Positions 28,834 to 41,029 of a stretch of DNA of 64,000 bases are shown in pieces. The position numbers were made by a program, and so were the translations under genes. The notes beneath the pieces are model-generated. The model did not search any database and had not been told where the DNA came from. It worked only from the letters and a program-made list of their open reading frames with translations. The number at the start of each line of letters is the position of its first letter. The first letter of the stretch is position 1. Source of the stretch: Thereva unica (lineage: Eukaryota; Arthropoda; Insecta; Diptera; Therevidae); assembly GCA_949987705.1 (NCBI GenBank), contig OX465281.1, forward strand, positions 137,936,876 to 138,000,875, in the 5' to 3' direction.

Positions 28834-28905
28834 GCGGCCGAGGATTGAACTTGGCTCTCCTGGGATAGGACTACAGCGCCTTACCTCTAGGCTGCCGATA
28901 TATGG
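28834..28905 (-). other. tRNA-like unit
   Basis: Minus strand: box-A-like CAGCCTAGAGGTAAGGCG, then box-B-like AGTTCAATCCTC at tRNA-like spacing. It is the third unit of the cluster. No convincing cloverleaf, so SINE-derived or pseudogene is more likely. Confidence 0.4.
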
Positions 28906-29015
28906 ACTTTAGTAGAAATCTCTTTTTTGTTGTTAAATATACTTCTGGTTGAAATGTCCAGACCATTTTCTCAGTTTTTGGTCTTTTGACAAAGAGCTAC
29001 ATTTTGAGATATTTC

Positions 29016-32000
29016 CAGGGATCGTAACTGTTATAACTTATATCGAAAAAATCAGAAAATAATCATTATTTTGAAACTTATATGATATAAAACAACAGTA
29101 ACAGTTAAATTTTACCAAAAATATTTAAAGTTATTTTTAACTATTATCTTTGACTAGTATTGTTTTAAATCTTTTAAAATTGTTATTAAAGATTTTTTCT
29201 TTTTTTGTTCGAAATAATAATTAAAATTGACTTTTATTTTTAAAATCAAAAATAACTGTTAAAAAAGACTTTTATTTTTTTCGGTCTTGCATAAAAGTCT
29301 TTCTAAGATTTTTATTTTTCCAGTTTTTTCTATAAAAGTCTTTGAAGACTTTTATTTTTAAAATATAAAAATAAAAGTCTTTTGCTGAAAATAGATAAAT
29401 AGTCCATTCAAACCGTTAAGAAAATCGAACCCTAAAGGTTTTTGGGGTCGCTGATCACAAAAATCGGGGTCCTGCGGTCCTAAAACTTGGGCGTCACCCT
29501 TAAAAATGCAAAAAACACCCCTTTTTAGGGTTTTTTTGCGATTATTTCGATAATAATGAAAACTAATGCAATGAAATACACTTTTTTTAATATTTATTTG
29601 CGAAGGTGGTTGATTTGTACTAAATCAACGCGAACTTTATGATAAGGGGTGATCCTAAAGGGTTGAAACCACCCCTAAATCGGCTACAAATAGAAAAAAT
29701 TGTAAAAAAATTTTTCTTCAAGTATATGCGAATTGTGGGCGTACTGTCAGGCAAAACTAAATTATTTTCAACCCTTAAGGGATTAAAACTACCCCCACAA
29801 TTATAAAAATCAACTTTATATAAAAAAAATTAGAAAATTTTTTTGTTTTTTGCTTTTTGCTTGAAATTTGGTTCAAAAGGTATTATCAGCCATAAATTTA
29901 TTATTTTAAACCCTTAAGGTTGTGAAACTACCCCTGCATTAAAATTGTAATTGAAAAAAATTGGCATTTATTGTTTTGCATTAAAATTTTATTTTCCATT
30001 TTTATTCATTGAAACATTTGGAAAATTTCACTTTAAACCCTTTTTTAAAGGGGTTAAACCACCCCTAAACCGAAGCAAAATAAAAAATACATGGAGAAAT
30101 ATTTCTTTTCGTGGAATTTTTAAATAAAGTCAAAATGCAGGATAAAAACGACAATCACACAATAATTGGAAATATGTACCCTAATATATTTGAGTTACTT
30201 CTGAATAATGGGGTGTTCCGTTTTTTTACAATGACATTTAGGCAGGTCAGTCTTTTGCTGAAAACAAATAAAATACCTAGCTATTGTAGTTCGAAAATTA
30301 CACTATAAAAACAATTGTGATATTGTGCTTAAAGCCTAGCACGTTGATCAGGCTATAGAAATTCTAACTAAAACTATGTAAAAAATGATTTATTAGGTGG
30401 ATAAATTGGTGCGGCTGATTTTATATTTTTGAATTTTTTGGCTCCCTGTTTAATTTCTACTTAAATTAGTAGTTTGGTAACCCCATTTCACTCCGTTAGG
30501 GGATGAATTTCGAAAAATCGGTTCTTAGAGAATGTCCACGTCATTATAGAGATGCACTGTCAAAATTAAAGCCCTTCAGATCCAGCGGTTTGGGTTACCC
30601 CATTTAACCCCCTTAGGGGATTAATTTCAAAAAATCGCTTCTTAGTGGATGTCCACGTCATTAAAGGGATGCACTGTCAAAATTTCAGCCCTATAGCTCC
30701 AGCGGTTTGGGTAAACCCTATTTCACCCCCTTAGGGGATGAATTTCGAAAAATCGCTTTATAGTGGATGTCCACGTCATTAAAGGGATGCACTGTCAAAA
30801 TTTCAGCCCTATAGCTCCAGCGGTTTGGGTAAACCCTATTTCACCCCCTTAGGGGATGAATTTCGAAAAATCGCTTTATAGTGGATGTCCACGTCATTAA
30901 AGGGATGCACTGTCAAAATTTCAGCCCTATAGCTCCAGCGGTTTGGAAAAACCCCATTTCACCCCTTTAGGGGATGAATTTCGAAAAATCGCTTCTTAGT
31001 GGATGTCCACGTCATTAAAGGGATGCACTGTCAAAATTTCAGCCCTATAGCTCCAGCGGTTTGGAAAAACCCCATTTCACCCCTTTAGGGGATGAATTTC
31101 GAAAAATCGCTTCTTAGTGGATGTCCACATCATTAAAGGGATGCACTGTCAAAATTTCAGCCCTATAGCTCCAGCGGTTTGGAAAAACCCCATTTCACCC
31201 CTTTAGGGGATGAATTTCGAAAAATCGCTTCTTAGTGGATGTCCACGTCATTTAAGGGATGCGCTGTCAAAATTTCAGCCCTATAGCTCCAGCGGTTTGG
31301 AAAAACCCCATTTCACCCCTTTAGGGGATGAATTTCGAAAAATCGCTTCTTAGTGGATGTCCACATCATTAAAGGGATGCACTGTCAAAATTTCAGCCCT
31401 ATAGCTCCAGCGGTTTGGAAAAACCCCACTTCACCCCTTAGGGGATGAGTTTCGAAAAATCGCTATATAGTGGATGTCCACGTCATTAAAGGGATGCACT
31501 GTCAAAATTTCAGCCCTATAGCTCCAGCGGTTTGGAAAAACCCCATTGAACCCCTTTAGGGGATGAATTTCGAAAAATCGCTTCTTAGTGGATGTCCACG
31601 TCATTAAAGGGATGCACTGTCAAAATTTCAGCCCTATAGCTCCAGCGGTTTGGGTAAACCCTATTTCACCCCCTTAGGGGATGAATTTCGAAAAATCGCT
31701 TTAATAGTGGATGTCCACGCCATTATAGGGATGCACTGTCAAAATTTCAGCCCTATAGCTCCAGCGGTTTGGGTAAACCCTATTTCACCCCCTTAGGGGA
31801 TGAATTTCGAAAAATCGCTTTAATAGTGGATGTCCACGCCATTATAGGGATGCACTGTCAAAATTTCAGCCCTATAGCTTTAACGGTTTGGAGAAACCCC
31901 ATTTCTCCCCCTTAGGGGATGAATTTCGAAAAATCGCTTCTAAGTGGATGTCTACGTCATTATAGGGATGCACTGTCAAAATTTCAGCCTTATAGCTCCA

Positions 32001-32828
32001 GCGGTTTTGAGTTGACCCTATTTCACCCCCTTGAGTTGATCGTGTGGACCGAAAGGGTCGAACCCACATCCCAACTAGTTTCTATTTGTAGCCGATTTAG
32101 GGGTGGTTTCAACCCTTTAGGATCACCCCTTATCATAAAGTTCGCGTTGATTTAGTACAAATCAACCACCTTCGCAAATAAATATTAAAAAAAGTGTATT
32201 TCATTGCATTAGTTTTCATTATTATCGAAATAATCGCGAAAAACCCCTAAAAAGGGGTGTTTTTTGCATTTTTAAGGGTGACGCCCAAGTTTTAGGACCG
32301 CAGGACCCCGATTTTCGTGATCAGCGACCCCAAAAACCTTTAGGGTTCGATTTTCTTAACGGTTTGAATGGACTATTTATCGGTTTTCAGCAAAAGACTT
32401 TTATTTTTATATTTTAAAAATAAAAGTCTTCAAAGACTTTTATAGAAAAAACTGGAAAAATAAAAATCTTAGAAAGACTTTTATGCAAGACAGTCTTTTT
32501 TAACAGTTATTTTTGATTTTAAAAATAAAAGTCTTCCCATAAGAGTTTTGGAAGACTTTAAAAATAAAAAACAAAAATAAGAGTTTTTAATGACCTAAAA
32601 CTTTTTTAGTTAAATATAACTGTTATTGTTTACTTAAAAAAAATTAAATTAATTTTAACTATTAAACTTGACTTTTATAATAAAAGTCTACAATTTAAAA
32701 GTAACCCCACCACCGCGTAGAACTCGCTAGTCTGAGTATCCAGTATAAATTTTATGCAGATCAGACAACATTTACTATTTGATTTTTTAAGTCAAAAATA
32801 CAAATATAACAGTTATTTACGATCCCTG
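29016..32828. mobile_element. Non-autonomous hAT element with long inverted repeats (3.8 kb)
   Basis: Ends CAGGGATCGTAA... and ...TTACGATCCCTG, flanked by the perfect 8-bp duplication GATATTTC (29008-29015, 32829-32836), as for hAT. Subterminal zones 29270-29690 and 32070-32500 are near-identical inverted copies of more than 400 bp, full of AAAAGTCTT/AAGACTTTT palindromes. Between them are four diverged ~120-bp units (29640-30090) and the 118-bp satellite. No transposase is present; 30090-30430 holds no gene. Confidence 0.9.
30480..32035 (+). repeat. 118-bp satellite, about 13 copies
   Basis: Units carry GGGGATGAATTTCGAAAAATCG, GGATGTCCACGTCATTAAAG and CAGCCCTATAGCTCCAGCGG. GTCCAC marks are at 30534, 30651, 30769, 30887, 31005 and onward at 118-bp steps. 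Two sub-types alternate in blocks (CTTCTTAG with GGAAAAACCCC, and CTTTATAG with GGGTAAACCCT). End copies are most diverged, as expected for unequal exchange. Confidence 0.95.
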
Positions 32829-32836
32829 GATATTTC

Positions 32837-33812
32837 CCAAGTCTGTAGCTGCAGTACTTTCAGAGATGAAAGTAGGCTTCAGACGGACAGACGGACAGAG
32901 CCTATGTATAAGCTTTTTTTTTGAAAAAGCTAAAAATCTAGATGATCCATATGCTTCTGTCTAATTGATAAATTATAATTTCTTGATTGTTATATGATTG
33001 TTCTTTTGATTCAGAAATTTAGAAAGCACTCTGATTATTTTAACATGTACACATGAGATTGTTAAAATAGGATAAAACACGTTTTGAACATTGTTTGACC
33101 ATAAAATGTAATTCACTAGATTTCGAAAAACTAATTTTTAGTTTTGTAAATATTCACGTGATACTGTTCGAAAACAGAAGAAAAACTTAGATTATTTTAA
33201 TGATACTAAAAAACTTAATCAGAAACCACGATGGTTTCATTTAAAACTGTGATTAACAGAAAAATTTAGACACTGTTATTTGATCGCTGAGATTAGAAGT
33301 TGGGGGCCAGCCGCAAGAAGATGCGACCGACCCGGTCGGGAGCGAAAACCGAACTGTGAATAAAAGACTAAGCAAATATCAAATAATAATAAAACTGACA
33401 TTTCACATCTACATTGATAGAAATGTGTGTGAACACATTTTGTAAGCTAATTCAGCCCACTGGTACGTGGCAAGGTCTAGCAATTAACAAGTCTTTCATC
33501 TTCATATGGTTAATGAGTGAAAGGCGAACAGCTGCATGCACAAGTTTTTCAAATGACGATATCAGACTATCAGAGAGAGAATGCAACATTTTTATACGCG
33601 CTGGAATACAACCATAAGTTGGAAAATTTTATGAGTTTCTATAGGGGTAATGTTGATGTGTTTGTGCATATTTGCTCGTTTGTTTTGATGATTTCAATTT
33701 TGACAGCTGATTCAATTATCTTTCCTTTTCTGTTCTGCATACTTTACCGTAAAGACAGAATCTGGCTTTGTCTCGCTGAATTCACGAAGTATGCGTTGAG
33801 TATTGCTCAGCA
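32837..33812. other. Intervening sequence, no gene recognised
   Basis: AT-rich. A short GC-rich block with the palindrome GACCGACCCGGTCGG lies at 33322-33345. From 33412 to about 33515 there is an arm that is inverted at 36275-36345 (see the flanking repeat). I see no coding frame. Confidence 0.5.
33465..33512. repeat. Inverted repeat arm flanking the truncated LINE
   Basis: ACAAGTCTTTCATCTTCATAT here is the reverse complement of ATGAAGATGAAAGACTTGT at about 36279-36297, and further similarity continues outward (CTAGACCTTGCCACGTACC versus CTAGACTTTGGTACGTGG). The pair brackets the LINE at 33813-36238. Confidence 0.6.
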
Positions 33813-36238
33813 GTGATGTTCGTTGACTTTTGTTCTTCCCATCAACTTATGGTAGGTGGAACTTACTTTTGTCACAAGAAGATACATAAAGAGACCTGGG
33901 TATCGCCCGATGGTAGAACGAGAAATCAGATAGATCATGTGGCCGTCAGCCGCAGATGGAGAGCCATTCTGGAAGATGTCAGGAGCTTCAGGGGAGCGGA
34001 CACTGGAAGCGACCACCATTTGGTAGTAGCAACTATTCGCCTTAGAATCGCTGCAATCAGAAACTTTCAACGTGAATCTATAAACCGTAGACGGTTTAAC
34101 GTTGACCTCTTGCGGGAGAGCGCTAAAAAGCGAGAATTTGCTGGAAACCTGCAGCAAATATTAAACCGGCAAACCGTTTCTGACGACACAAATATTGAAG
34201 ACCTGTGGAGTACAACAAAGGGCGCTATATTGACGGCTGCGGAAACGAGCATCGGTTATGTCCAGAGAAACATGCAACATTGGATCCCGGACAGCACCTG
34301 GCAAAAAATAGAACGCAGGAGGGCCCTCAAAAATAACATAAACTCTACAAGCGACCCGGATAGACGTCACCAACTTGAACGGGAGTACTCTCAATTACAC
34401 CGAGAGGTAAAGAGAAGTGTCCGGCGTGATAAAAGGCAGCAGATAAACGACCTCGCAGAAAAAGCGGAAAACGCGGCAAACACAGGCAACAGTAAAGTGC
34501 TGTACCAAATTACTAAACAGCTCTCGGGAAAGCACTCTACTAAAAAGCATGCCGTTAAGAGTGCGGATGGAAGGCTGCTGTGCAGCGACGAGGAGCAGCT
34601 CCAAAGATGGAGAGATTATTTCTTCGCCGCCCTGAATGGCTCACTCACACAGGAACCTCAGGGAAACAGCAACAATGCACAGCCGATAAGAATCAACACC
34701 CGGGCCCCATCCAAGACGGAAATAGTAACCGCAATTCATGCGATGGCTAATGGTAGAGCAGCTGGAAAAAATGGCATCCCGCCAGAATTGTTGAAAGCCG
34801 ACTCAAGCCTCATAGCAGATGCGCTTCAGCCAATCCTCGAATTAGCATGGAACACCTGTACCTTTCCGGAGGATTGGACGGAAGGTATCATAGTCAAAAT
34901 ACCCAAAAAGGGGGATCTAACAATATGCGACAACTGGAGAGGCATCTGTCTATTATCTACTGTGGGTAAAATCTTGTCCCACACTATACTATCAAGAATA
35001 AGAGAGGCAGTAGATCAAACGCTTAGAAGGCAGCAGGCCGGATTCAGGCCGTTCATGTATAGATCACATCAACACCTTTAGCATAATAGTGGAACAGCCT
35101 ACTGAATTCCGATCCCCCCTTTACCTTGCTTTCGTAGATTATGAGAAAGCGTTCGACTCGGTTAATAGGAGCTTTATATGGCAGGCATTACGGCGACGTG
35201 GACTGCCGGATAAGATAATAGAATTGATAAAAGCCCTATACAACAATTCCAAATGCAGAGTTCTCCATAACGGAAAATTATCCGACAGCTTTGAGGTGAG
35301 TTCAGGAGTACGACAAGGATGCTTACTATCCCCATTACTATTTCTTATAGTAATAAATGACATTCTTGTTGGTGCTCTAGATAGTAGAACAGGCGGCATA
35401 CAGTGGGGTTTGCTAGATCGCCTTAAGGACCTCGACTACGCAGATGATATCTGTTTGCTGGCCCACAGACATCAGGAGCTAAAAAACATGTTAAACAATT
35501 TGGCAACAGAAAGTAGTCTAGCAGGCTTAAGGCTGAATCCGAATAAAACCAAAGAAATGCGGATAAATGCAAACATACTTGAACGAACTGCGCTGAATAA
35601 CCGTGACGTGGAACTGGTAGATAAATTCTGCTACCTCGGTAGTATTATTACCGAAAATCGTGGGGCAGAAGAAGACGTCAGTTCCAGAATAAATAAAGCA
35701 CGAAGCGCATATGCATGCTTGTTCCGCATATGGAGATCAACGGAGATCTCAACCAACACCAAATTGCGGCTGTTCAACTCCAACGTTAAGGCAGTTCTTT
35801 TATACGGTTGCGAAACATGGAAAGTCACCCAATTCATCACAGGGCGCCTACAAGTCTTCATAAACAGATGCCTACGTCGTATCCTAAAAATCCGCTGGCA
35901 AGATAGAATTTCAAATGAAGAGCTATGGCGCCGTGCCGGCCAAGAAAGGATAGACGACCAAATCAGGCGAAGGAAATGGAATTGGGTTGGCCACACCTTG
36001 CGACGCGATAACGAAAATCTAGCCAAACAGGCCCTTGACTGGAACCCGCAAGGATCCCGTCGAGTTGGAAGACCTAGAACAACGTGGAGGAGAACCCTAC
36101 TAGCAGAGGCCGCAACTACTGGGAGATCCTGGTCAGAGCTAAGAGCTGTCGCGCAAAACAGAGTCCGCTGGAGGGCAACTGTTTCCGCCCTATGTCCCAC
36201 GAGGGATTAAGGGGCACATAGATAGATAGAGATAGATG
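33813..36238 (+). pseudogene. 5'-truncated LINE ORF2 with a frameshift
   Basis: Begins inside the endonuclease (NQIDHV, GSDHHLVVA), so about two thirds of that domain is missing. RT palm: FVDYEKAFDSV, GVRQGCLLSPLLF and the catalytic YADD at about 35440. C-terminus: YGCETWKV...RRRKWNWVGHTLRR and RVGRPRTTWRR, typical of an arthropod LINE group whose endonucleases are often annotated 'craniofacial development protein 2-like'. One frameshift at about 35050 (GFRP then CIDHIN in another frame). It ends in a short GATA-type tail (36220-36238). 5' truncation is usual for target-primed insertion. Confidence 0.87.
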
Positions 36239-36339
36239 TTCATATATGCACGCACACAATCAACGGTCGGAAATTTTTGTATGAAGATGAAAGACTTGTT
36301 ATTTCTAGACTTTGGTACGTGGTTGGTTAGTGGTTGGTT

Positions 36340-36441
36340 TTGCCATTGGAGATTAGGTATTATTGTCCACTGAAATAGAAGGAGGGTCGGTGCAGGTTTT
36401 ATTGGAGATGAGACATTACTTCGTTTTAGATGCATTGAATT
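36340..36441 (-). pseudogene. Jockey-type LINE, distal piece split off by the hAT block
   Basis: Minus-strand codons NASKTK, stop, CLISNKTC directly continue the frame of the RT at 44948-45500 (…RVEFN). The join falls on the hAT duplication ATTGAATT. The frame decays after about 30 codons. Confidence 0.75.
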
Positions 36442-36649
36442 CATGGGCGCCGGGAGGGGGGTGCACTTGCACCCCCTAGCTTTTAAACTAAAGGCCTCAG
36501 TAGACTACAAACTTAAGATTATATGAGAGAGGCCAAATCATTAGTAAATAAGTCAAAGAATTAATACAATACTCAATCAATAATAATCTATAGATAAAGT
36601 AAAGTTATTTTCTTCACCTTTCGAACAAAAGACTCATTCGTCTTGGCTG

Positions 36650-37690
36650 TTGTCCAAATTCGTTGATACCGCTGTTGATGAATTCAGCATCCTGTTGCAC
36701 TCTATTTTTGTGGATGCTGAGCATGCATAGTCCGCTAAGCCTTGCATTTCCCATCGTAGACCGATTCCAAAGTTTTACGCGACGTAACGTGCTAAATGAG
36801 AGTTCATGTTATTGCTGGAAGAGTAAGACCAATCGTGATTCCCTCAAGTTCAACTGGATGAAATGGTGTTGCCTTAGAATTCAAATCTGCATATTCCAAG
36901 GATTCGTTTGGGAACAGATCATATTCACATACCAAGTAATAGCCGCGGCCTTAAAATTTGGTAAATTATGTCCGTAAAGGCTATTTACATTTTCTGCTAT
37001 GACGATAAATGCGGTTTTGGTTTAACCAACATTTTCATAGCTTCCGGATGCAGTTGCATAAGCGAAAATGCTTTTTCGTGGATAGAAGAGAATTGGTCCC
37101 GCAAAGAAGAAATAAGAGAGTCCAAATAAGGAATCAATATAGAACGTCTTCTACATTTTCAGATGGATGATTTGATCTATGCTTCTGCTTTGTAGTAACT
37201 TGAGGAAAGTTTTATTTCAACATCTAATTCGTCGAAAATTTGTTGAGCTTTTACGAAGATGGCTGAGAACATTCTGTGACGGCGTCGTTACGGTGAGGTT
37301 GCAAGCCGATTTAGCCGAGTAACTAGCAATCACTAGAAGAGTTATGACATACGTTAGAGTTGTTGCAGTGGCGTTGAGTTGATGTGCTGTTATTTTTGTT
37401 TTCGAATTGGGTGCGTTTTCCGAAAGATCTTTCAAAGCTTCTGTGATAGTTGCAAAGTTTTCCGAAAATACTCTGATGCTTTTGTATTTTGCTGACCACC
37501 ATGTTTCACAAAACAGAGGGACATTAGGAATTTTGTGACGTCGTAATGTATTCTCTCTGAAAAAATTGATGATTCCTTTGTTGTAGCAGAGGTATTTCTT
37601 ACTTTGCAAACATAATTCAGGTCAAAACAATATTCAAAATATGGTTGGCACAGTGTAAGAATAACGCCATCGGATAGTTGTCATTAATTA
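36650..37690 (-). pseudogene. hAT transposase remnant (ZMYM1-like type)
   Basis: Minus-strand fragments in changing frames: NDNYPMALFLHCANHI (37690-37640), then ETWWSAKYKSIRVFSENF, then the C-terminal dimerisation motif ELSFSTLRRVKLWNRSTMG with RLSGL (about 36830-36700). These are the ordered landmarks of hAT transposases of the type annotated as zinc finger MYM-type 1-like. Stops and frameshifts are frequent. Its 5' part is absent, apparently lost where the P-type sequence begins at about 37690. Confidence 0.78.
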
Positions 37691-40177
37691 AATTTTAAAT
37701 TAACTAAAATTTTTTGTAGAAACTCCGCCCTTGGTTTTTTTAGGCCACCTTCTGATACCTGGTCAACCCAAGTGAACGACGTTACATCACATTCTTCCTG
37801 GAGTTTTAATTTTTTTATAATGTACCCAGCAATGTATTCCACCGAATCCTCCTCAAATTCCGATAAATGTAGTTCTTGGTGTTCTGGTTGTGCCTGGTTG
37901 TTTGGGACATTTTCGTTTGCTGCACTGAATGGATTTAAAATGCGTGCAGTGAACTGAAAATCATCGAAGATGTCCGTACACTGTTGCACATTGCTGCTGC
38001 ATGTTAGTTGCTGGGTGCTATCGGAACGACCTTAAGGAAATTAATAATGAAAAATTAATATATTTATATGAAAACTATAGTTAGTATTACGCTATATAAA
38101 TATGACCTGAATGACCTGTTAATATTAGTATTACTTTGCTAATAACAGAGTTAGTAAGTATTTACTGCATCTACGCTACTATAAAACAGACGGCACAACA
38201 TTGAAACGAAATTTTAGAATTCGTTAAAAGTTACCTAAAATAGACATTCTTAATCTATATTTAAATTCTAAGCCTGTGGGATGATCGTGGAGTCCGCCTT
38301 TAGAACGAATTGTTCCAAAAAACCGTTCTAGGTCATCCTGTTGCAGTCTTCTTGTTAATATATACTTATTATTATAAGTTTCTTGTAAATACTGCGATAA
38401 TGCAGTCAGAGAAGCATTATTTAGCAGAATACCCTTTTGGAATGGTAAAAGCGTTCTTCTATTACCAACTCTTAACAAACCCACTTTTTCGTTGGTTAAA
38501 GCTAAAATAGCCTGCTGTTTTTCATTAGTGGATTGAAAAGCCTGAGTTCGATCTCTCGAGTCTTTCACAATATTGGAGGAATTAAAAATATCGAACCAAT
38601 CGTTCACTAGTTTAACAAACTCGCTTGTTTCTAAAGAGTTTGGAACATCACCTATTCTACCCAAACTTATTGCTCTTTTAAGACCTTGAGATACTGTGTT
38701 GGAAAAAAGTTGTACGGCAAACTTCACTTTTTGGCGGGCGGCATTTTTCACATCCAAATGTGTATCACTAATTTTGTGGCATATATTTAACTCTCCTTGT
38801 AGTTGCAGTAACTCTACAATCGGTTTGGAGGTAATTTTTTTATTTTCAATGATAAACCCTTGATCTATGAAGTGATTTCGCACTAACTTCATTAAGTGTG
38901 GAGTGTCCGCAAAAGCAAACACTTTTTGACCGTTTATAGAAAAAAACGGGTTTTCCCGATTTATATTTAGTTCCCTCCAGAGGCCAACATTTGTAGGACC
39001 CATGTCACACACAATAGCAACAACACTATAATTAATATTCTTTAAAGATTTTATGATATGTGCAATGATAGTAGCAGTCATTGCACAATCGAAACTATAA
39101 TATATGACTTGTTTCCAATTCTTGTACAAGCCCCGAATCATTGCAACCTGGACGTATTTAGCAGGCTTTAAAACAATATCGGCAGACCGGTCATATTCGT
39201 AATTACTTTTAACTTTCATCTCTTCGCTATAATTACAAGTTCTAAGCAGATTTAAAACACACTTAAATATTCCTGAGTCCATCTTTAGTTTAGCTGCCCA
39301 TTTTTTTAAAGTTGATACTGAGGGCAAAGGATGTCTCAGTGCTCGTAGAAGCCGATAGCTTTTTGCTCCGGCAGAGTACAAAGATATTGCATTTGCAATA
39401 TCATCTGAAGACCAATTAACTTTATTTTGCGGATTTTTAATTTTTTTAATCTGGGCTTCTGTAAATAGACTTCTGATATTCTTACCAAATTCCCTTTCTT
39501 CCTGTAGCTGCTTTTTTAATAGCATGTTTTCCTTCGTCTGTTTTTTTAAACGCTTCTTCAAAACTCCAATTTCGTGTATGAAACAGGTTTCCAAGTCTCC
39601 CCTACAAGAATAATAATCAATATGTTACTACAATAATACAATATTCATCAAAAATTGTTATATTTACCGTGTCTGTGTAGCAACACCTGGGGTGTTAACG
39701 TAATCTTCAGTCGCTATACTATTGCTGTTATTTGAAGGATCTATTGCCAAGAGGGTTTGAATTCTGAAAAAGCAACTTTTTAACCACCATATAAAACATT
39801 TGTATAAGCTTACTCTTCATATTCTACAATAGCTTCATGGACAATTTTCTTTGGGTCCTCTTACACATCCTGTCTTCCCTTGCGGAAGGTTCGCTGGAAG
39901 AAAGCAGATTTTCGCTAGGAGCAGCGTCTGTCTTTAGTCTTCTTTTAGATATATCGGTATGTAATAGGACATCTCTTAGACTATAATCCTCCTCTACGAC
40001 GTGATCAGAGCATATTCTGGCGTTATTAATGTTTTTAATATTTTTCCCACAAACCTTGAGCCACTTTTCACATACATTTTCATCTTTCGGAAACCGAAAA
40101 TATCTCACTATTTTTGAGTCATGTTTTTTCCTCATATTGTTTTTACAGTTCAACACATTACACCCACCCATTTTCAC
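37684..40177 (-). pseudogene. P-element (THAP) transposase, four exons, 3'-truncated
   Basis: Exon 1 (40177-39835): THAP domain, C2CH zinc (GGCNVLNC ... ICSDH) with FRFP and basic tail. Exon 2 (39763-39668), exon 3 (39601-38235), exon 4 (38030-about 37690), joined by consensus sites (for example CACG|GTAAAT and TTGTAG|GGG) that keep the frame. Exon 3 holds a leucine-rich coiled coil, the RNase H-like core with CDMGPTNVGLW and LERFFGTIR. At the site of the usual DEM motif (first catalytic Asp) it reads SEEM. Exon 1 has a one-base loss near 39845. The end of the protein and both P termini are missing. Confidence 0.85.
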
Positions 40178-41029
40178 TTATGAATTCACTAATTAACTAA
40201 ATTCTTAATATTCAGAACTTATTAATTCAATAATACACTAAATTCTCAATATTAATTGCACAACAAATTTTGCTTACTGGAATAAAATTCACTTTTGAGC
40301 GCCCAGTGACGTCATCAACAAAATGACATTAGAAGCTGTCAGTCACTTTTACATTACCTTATTTCTGTATACCGTGCAAGGGATTAGAGCTAAGTGACAC
40401 ATGAATTTAATCCACCTTAACATTATGTACATTCGTATATAAAGTATTTTCCGCATTCACAGAATGAACTAATCAAATACATTACATTCCGAGTGCTAAC
40501 AAATTAATCTCCTTTTAATAACATTATTTAAAATATTAAAATTAGTTATTGTTTGTTAAAAGGCTGAAACTTTTGAATACCATCACTTAGAAATTTGAAA
40601 ACATTCAGAAAATAAGTGATAAAAGACTTCACATAAAAGATTTTGTTTTAGGTTTGAATTACTGAAACAAATCGTGAACTGGGTGACAAAATTATCCTAT
40701 AATTGGCAACAACACAGGAAAAAAACTGATAAATTTATTTTTTTTTAAATTTAAATAAATATAAACATATAGTTTTAAAATTCATTATTAATTACTCACA
40801 TATATATTATTTTTTTTATAGACATACATATATACTTGTACATTTTTTTTTATTATTTATAGATATACAACTTTAATTATTACTGATACATAGCTTTAAG
40901 TTATTTTATTTTCAGTTTTCATATCAGTTTCTCATTTTGAAATTTGTTGTATACAACACATTTTGTTTTCTTTGGATTTTATTATTTTTATTATATATTT
41001 TTTTTTTCTTCTTTCAATAATTTTACGAA

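Noticed and set aside
566..28905. Functional tRNA genes
   Set aside because: Box A/B-like sequences are present but stems do not pair well; SINE-like or pseudogene is more likely.
30478..32035. CRISPR-like array
   Set aside because: Contiguous 118-bp tandem units with no spacers, inside a eukaryotic hAT element.
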